From Phytophthora colocasiae (taxonomy: Eukaryota > Oomycota > Peronosporomycetes > Peronosporales > Peronosporaceae), in assembly GCA_018806915.1 (NCBI GenBank), contig JAGKQI010000073.1, forward strand, positions 1,364,001 to 1,428,000: a DNA stretch of 64,000 nt. The letters are read 5' to 3'. Shown piece by piece: positions 63,365-64,000 of the stretch. A model generated the notes under the pieces. The model worked only from the letters and a program-made list of their open reading frames with translations. It made no database searches and had not been told where the DNA came from. Position 1 is the stretch's first letter. The number at the start of each line of letters is the position of its first letter. Both the position numbers and the translations under genes were made by a program.

Positions 63365-64000
63365 GGTTGGATGCCGTTCGTGTCACCGGCCTTGTCGTGA
63401 TGCACATCAGAATGTAGACAGTAATGTCGATACGCGGTGCAGTCGTTCAGGCGCACTACAACTCATGTTCAACAGTTGCAGCAAGTTGGAGCTGGCTGGC
63501 CATGGATCCACTACAATCATTCATCAAATGGCGTCGATCGCAGACGGTCAAGCGGTTGATCGTCCTGGTCCGTGTTCAGCTCCGATGGTGCCGGCCAGAT
63601 TTCGCTGCGGGGAAGTGGATGACTCCCGCGCCTCCTCCAGCTCCCATCATATTGCCAAAAAAAATTGTTAGATGTTCCTTCAACACTAGCCCCGGGGAAC
63701 AGCGCCGTGTCCGCACTGGTACATGCGATCTCCCAAACTACCCAGTCATCGACGCCATGCATGCTGGACATCATATATGCTACTTGCATCACAGGTGGTA
63801 CGGCGCATTAATCACGGTTCCTGCCTTCAGAATCTAGGAGGACAAAAGCGCCTCGTAAGTGCTTCATATATAGGCGGCCGTAGGTTGTACAGTAACCTGG
63901 TAATGATGAGAAACGTTTCTCTTTACTTCGATGTCAACAATATCGTGCTGTTAGTGTTACAGTGCTTTTGGAGCGTTTCCAATATGCAAAGCGCTTCTAA
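63365..64000 (+). repeat. Right part of the gypsy-like repeat and window end
   Basis: 63365-63510 aligns with inverted 53640-53790. After that, broken plus-strand frames continue (63342-63671 and 63424-63837) without a domain I recognise. Nothing can be assigned from about 63840 to the end. Confidence 0.45.

Noticed and set aside
1..64000. tRNA, rRNA and CRISPR arrays
   Set aside because: None was recognised on either strand. Repeats present are transposon-derived.
1..64000. RxLR or Crinkler effector genes, often found in oomycete repeat-rich DNA
   Set aside because: No ORF showed a signal peptide followed by RxLR-EER or an LFLAK motif.

Overview
The window looks like oomycete nuclear DNA, most likely Phytophthora or a close relative. 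Introns are short (60-78 bp, plus one of 166 bp) with GT-AG ends. Three promoters carry initiator-like sites of the oomycete type. The gene-space proteins are eukaryotic: a NELF-B homologue, NAA10, CENATAC and a sucrose-transporter-family protein. The rest is a dense, nested set of eukaryotic transposons: hAT, MULE, Merlin, TTAA-type, Ty1/copia and Ty3/gypsy. The species cannot be named from the sequence alone. No rRNA, tRNA or CRISPR was seen. || Layout. 1-4.6 kb: end of a zinc-finger gene, an intact hAT transposase and a broken FAR1/MULE transposase. 4.8-6.4 kb: an ankyrin-repeat gene. 7.3-14.0 kb: a sugar/cation symporter gene cut in two by a complete copia element that has identical LTRs and a perfect 5-bp target duplication. 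14.1-17.8 kb: a MULE with 29-bp terminal repeats, sitting in that gene's promoter. 21.2-22.6 kb: an intact second copy of the transporter on the opposite strand. 22.9-25.8 kb: another decayed MULE. || 25.85-39.67 kb is an island of host genes: a NELF-B homologue with a bromodomain inside it, NAA10 (five exons, divergently transcribed from NELF-B), an IQ-motif/B-box-like protein (four exons), a C2-domain protein with an acidic tail (two exons), and CENATAC (two exons). They point to transcription elongation and chromatin, N-terminal acetylation, calmodulin or membrane binding, and minor-intron splicing. || 39.7-64 kb is a transposon graveyard. It holds a gypsy chromovirus with both LTRs and an ABC-transporter fragment inside, rearranged copia and gypsy pieces, an apparently intact Merlin element, two TTAA-type MITEs (one nested in an old copy of the 8.3-kb copia family), a possible Fanzor/TnpB-like fragment, a second gypsy remnant, and a short non-autonomous copia element whose pre-insertion site can be read from a paralogous repeat in the same window. 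|| All positions, splice sites and repeat matches were worked out by eye. Homology calls rest on recognition of conserved motifs, not on searches.
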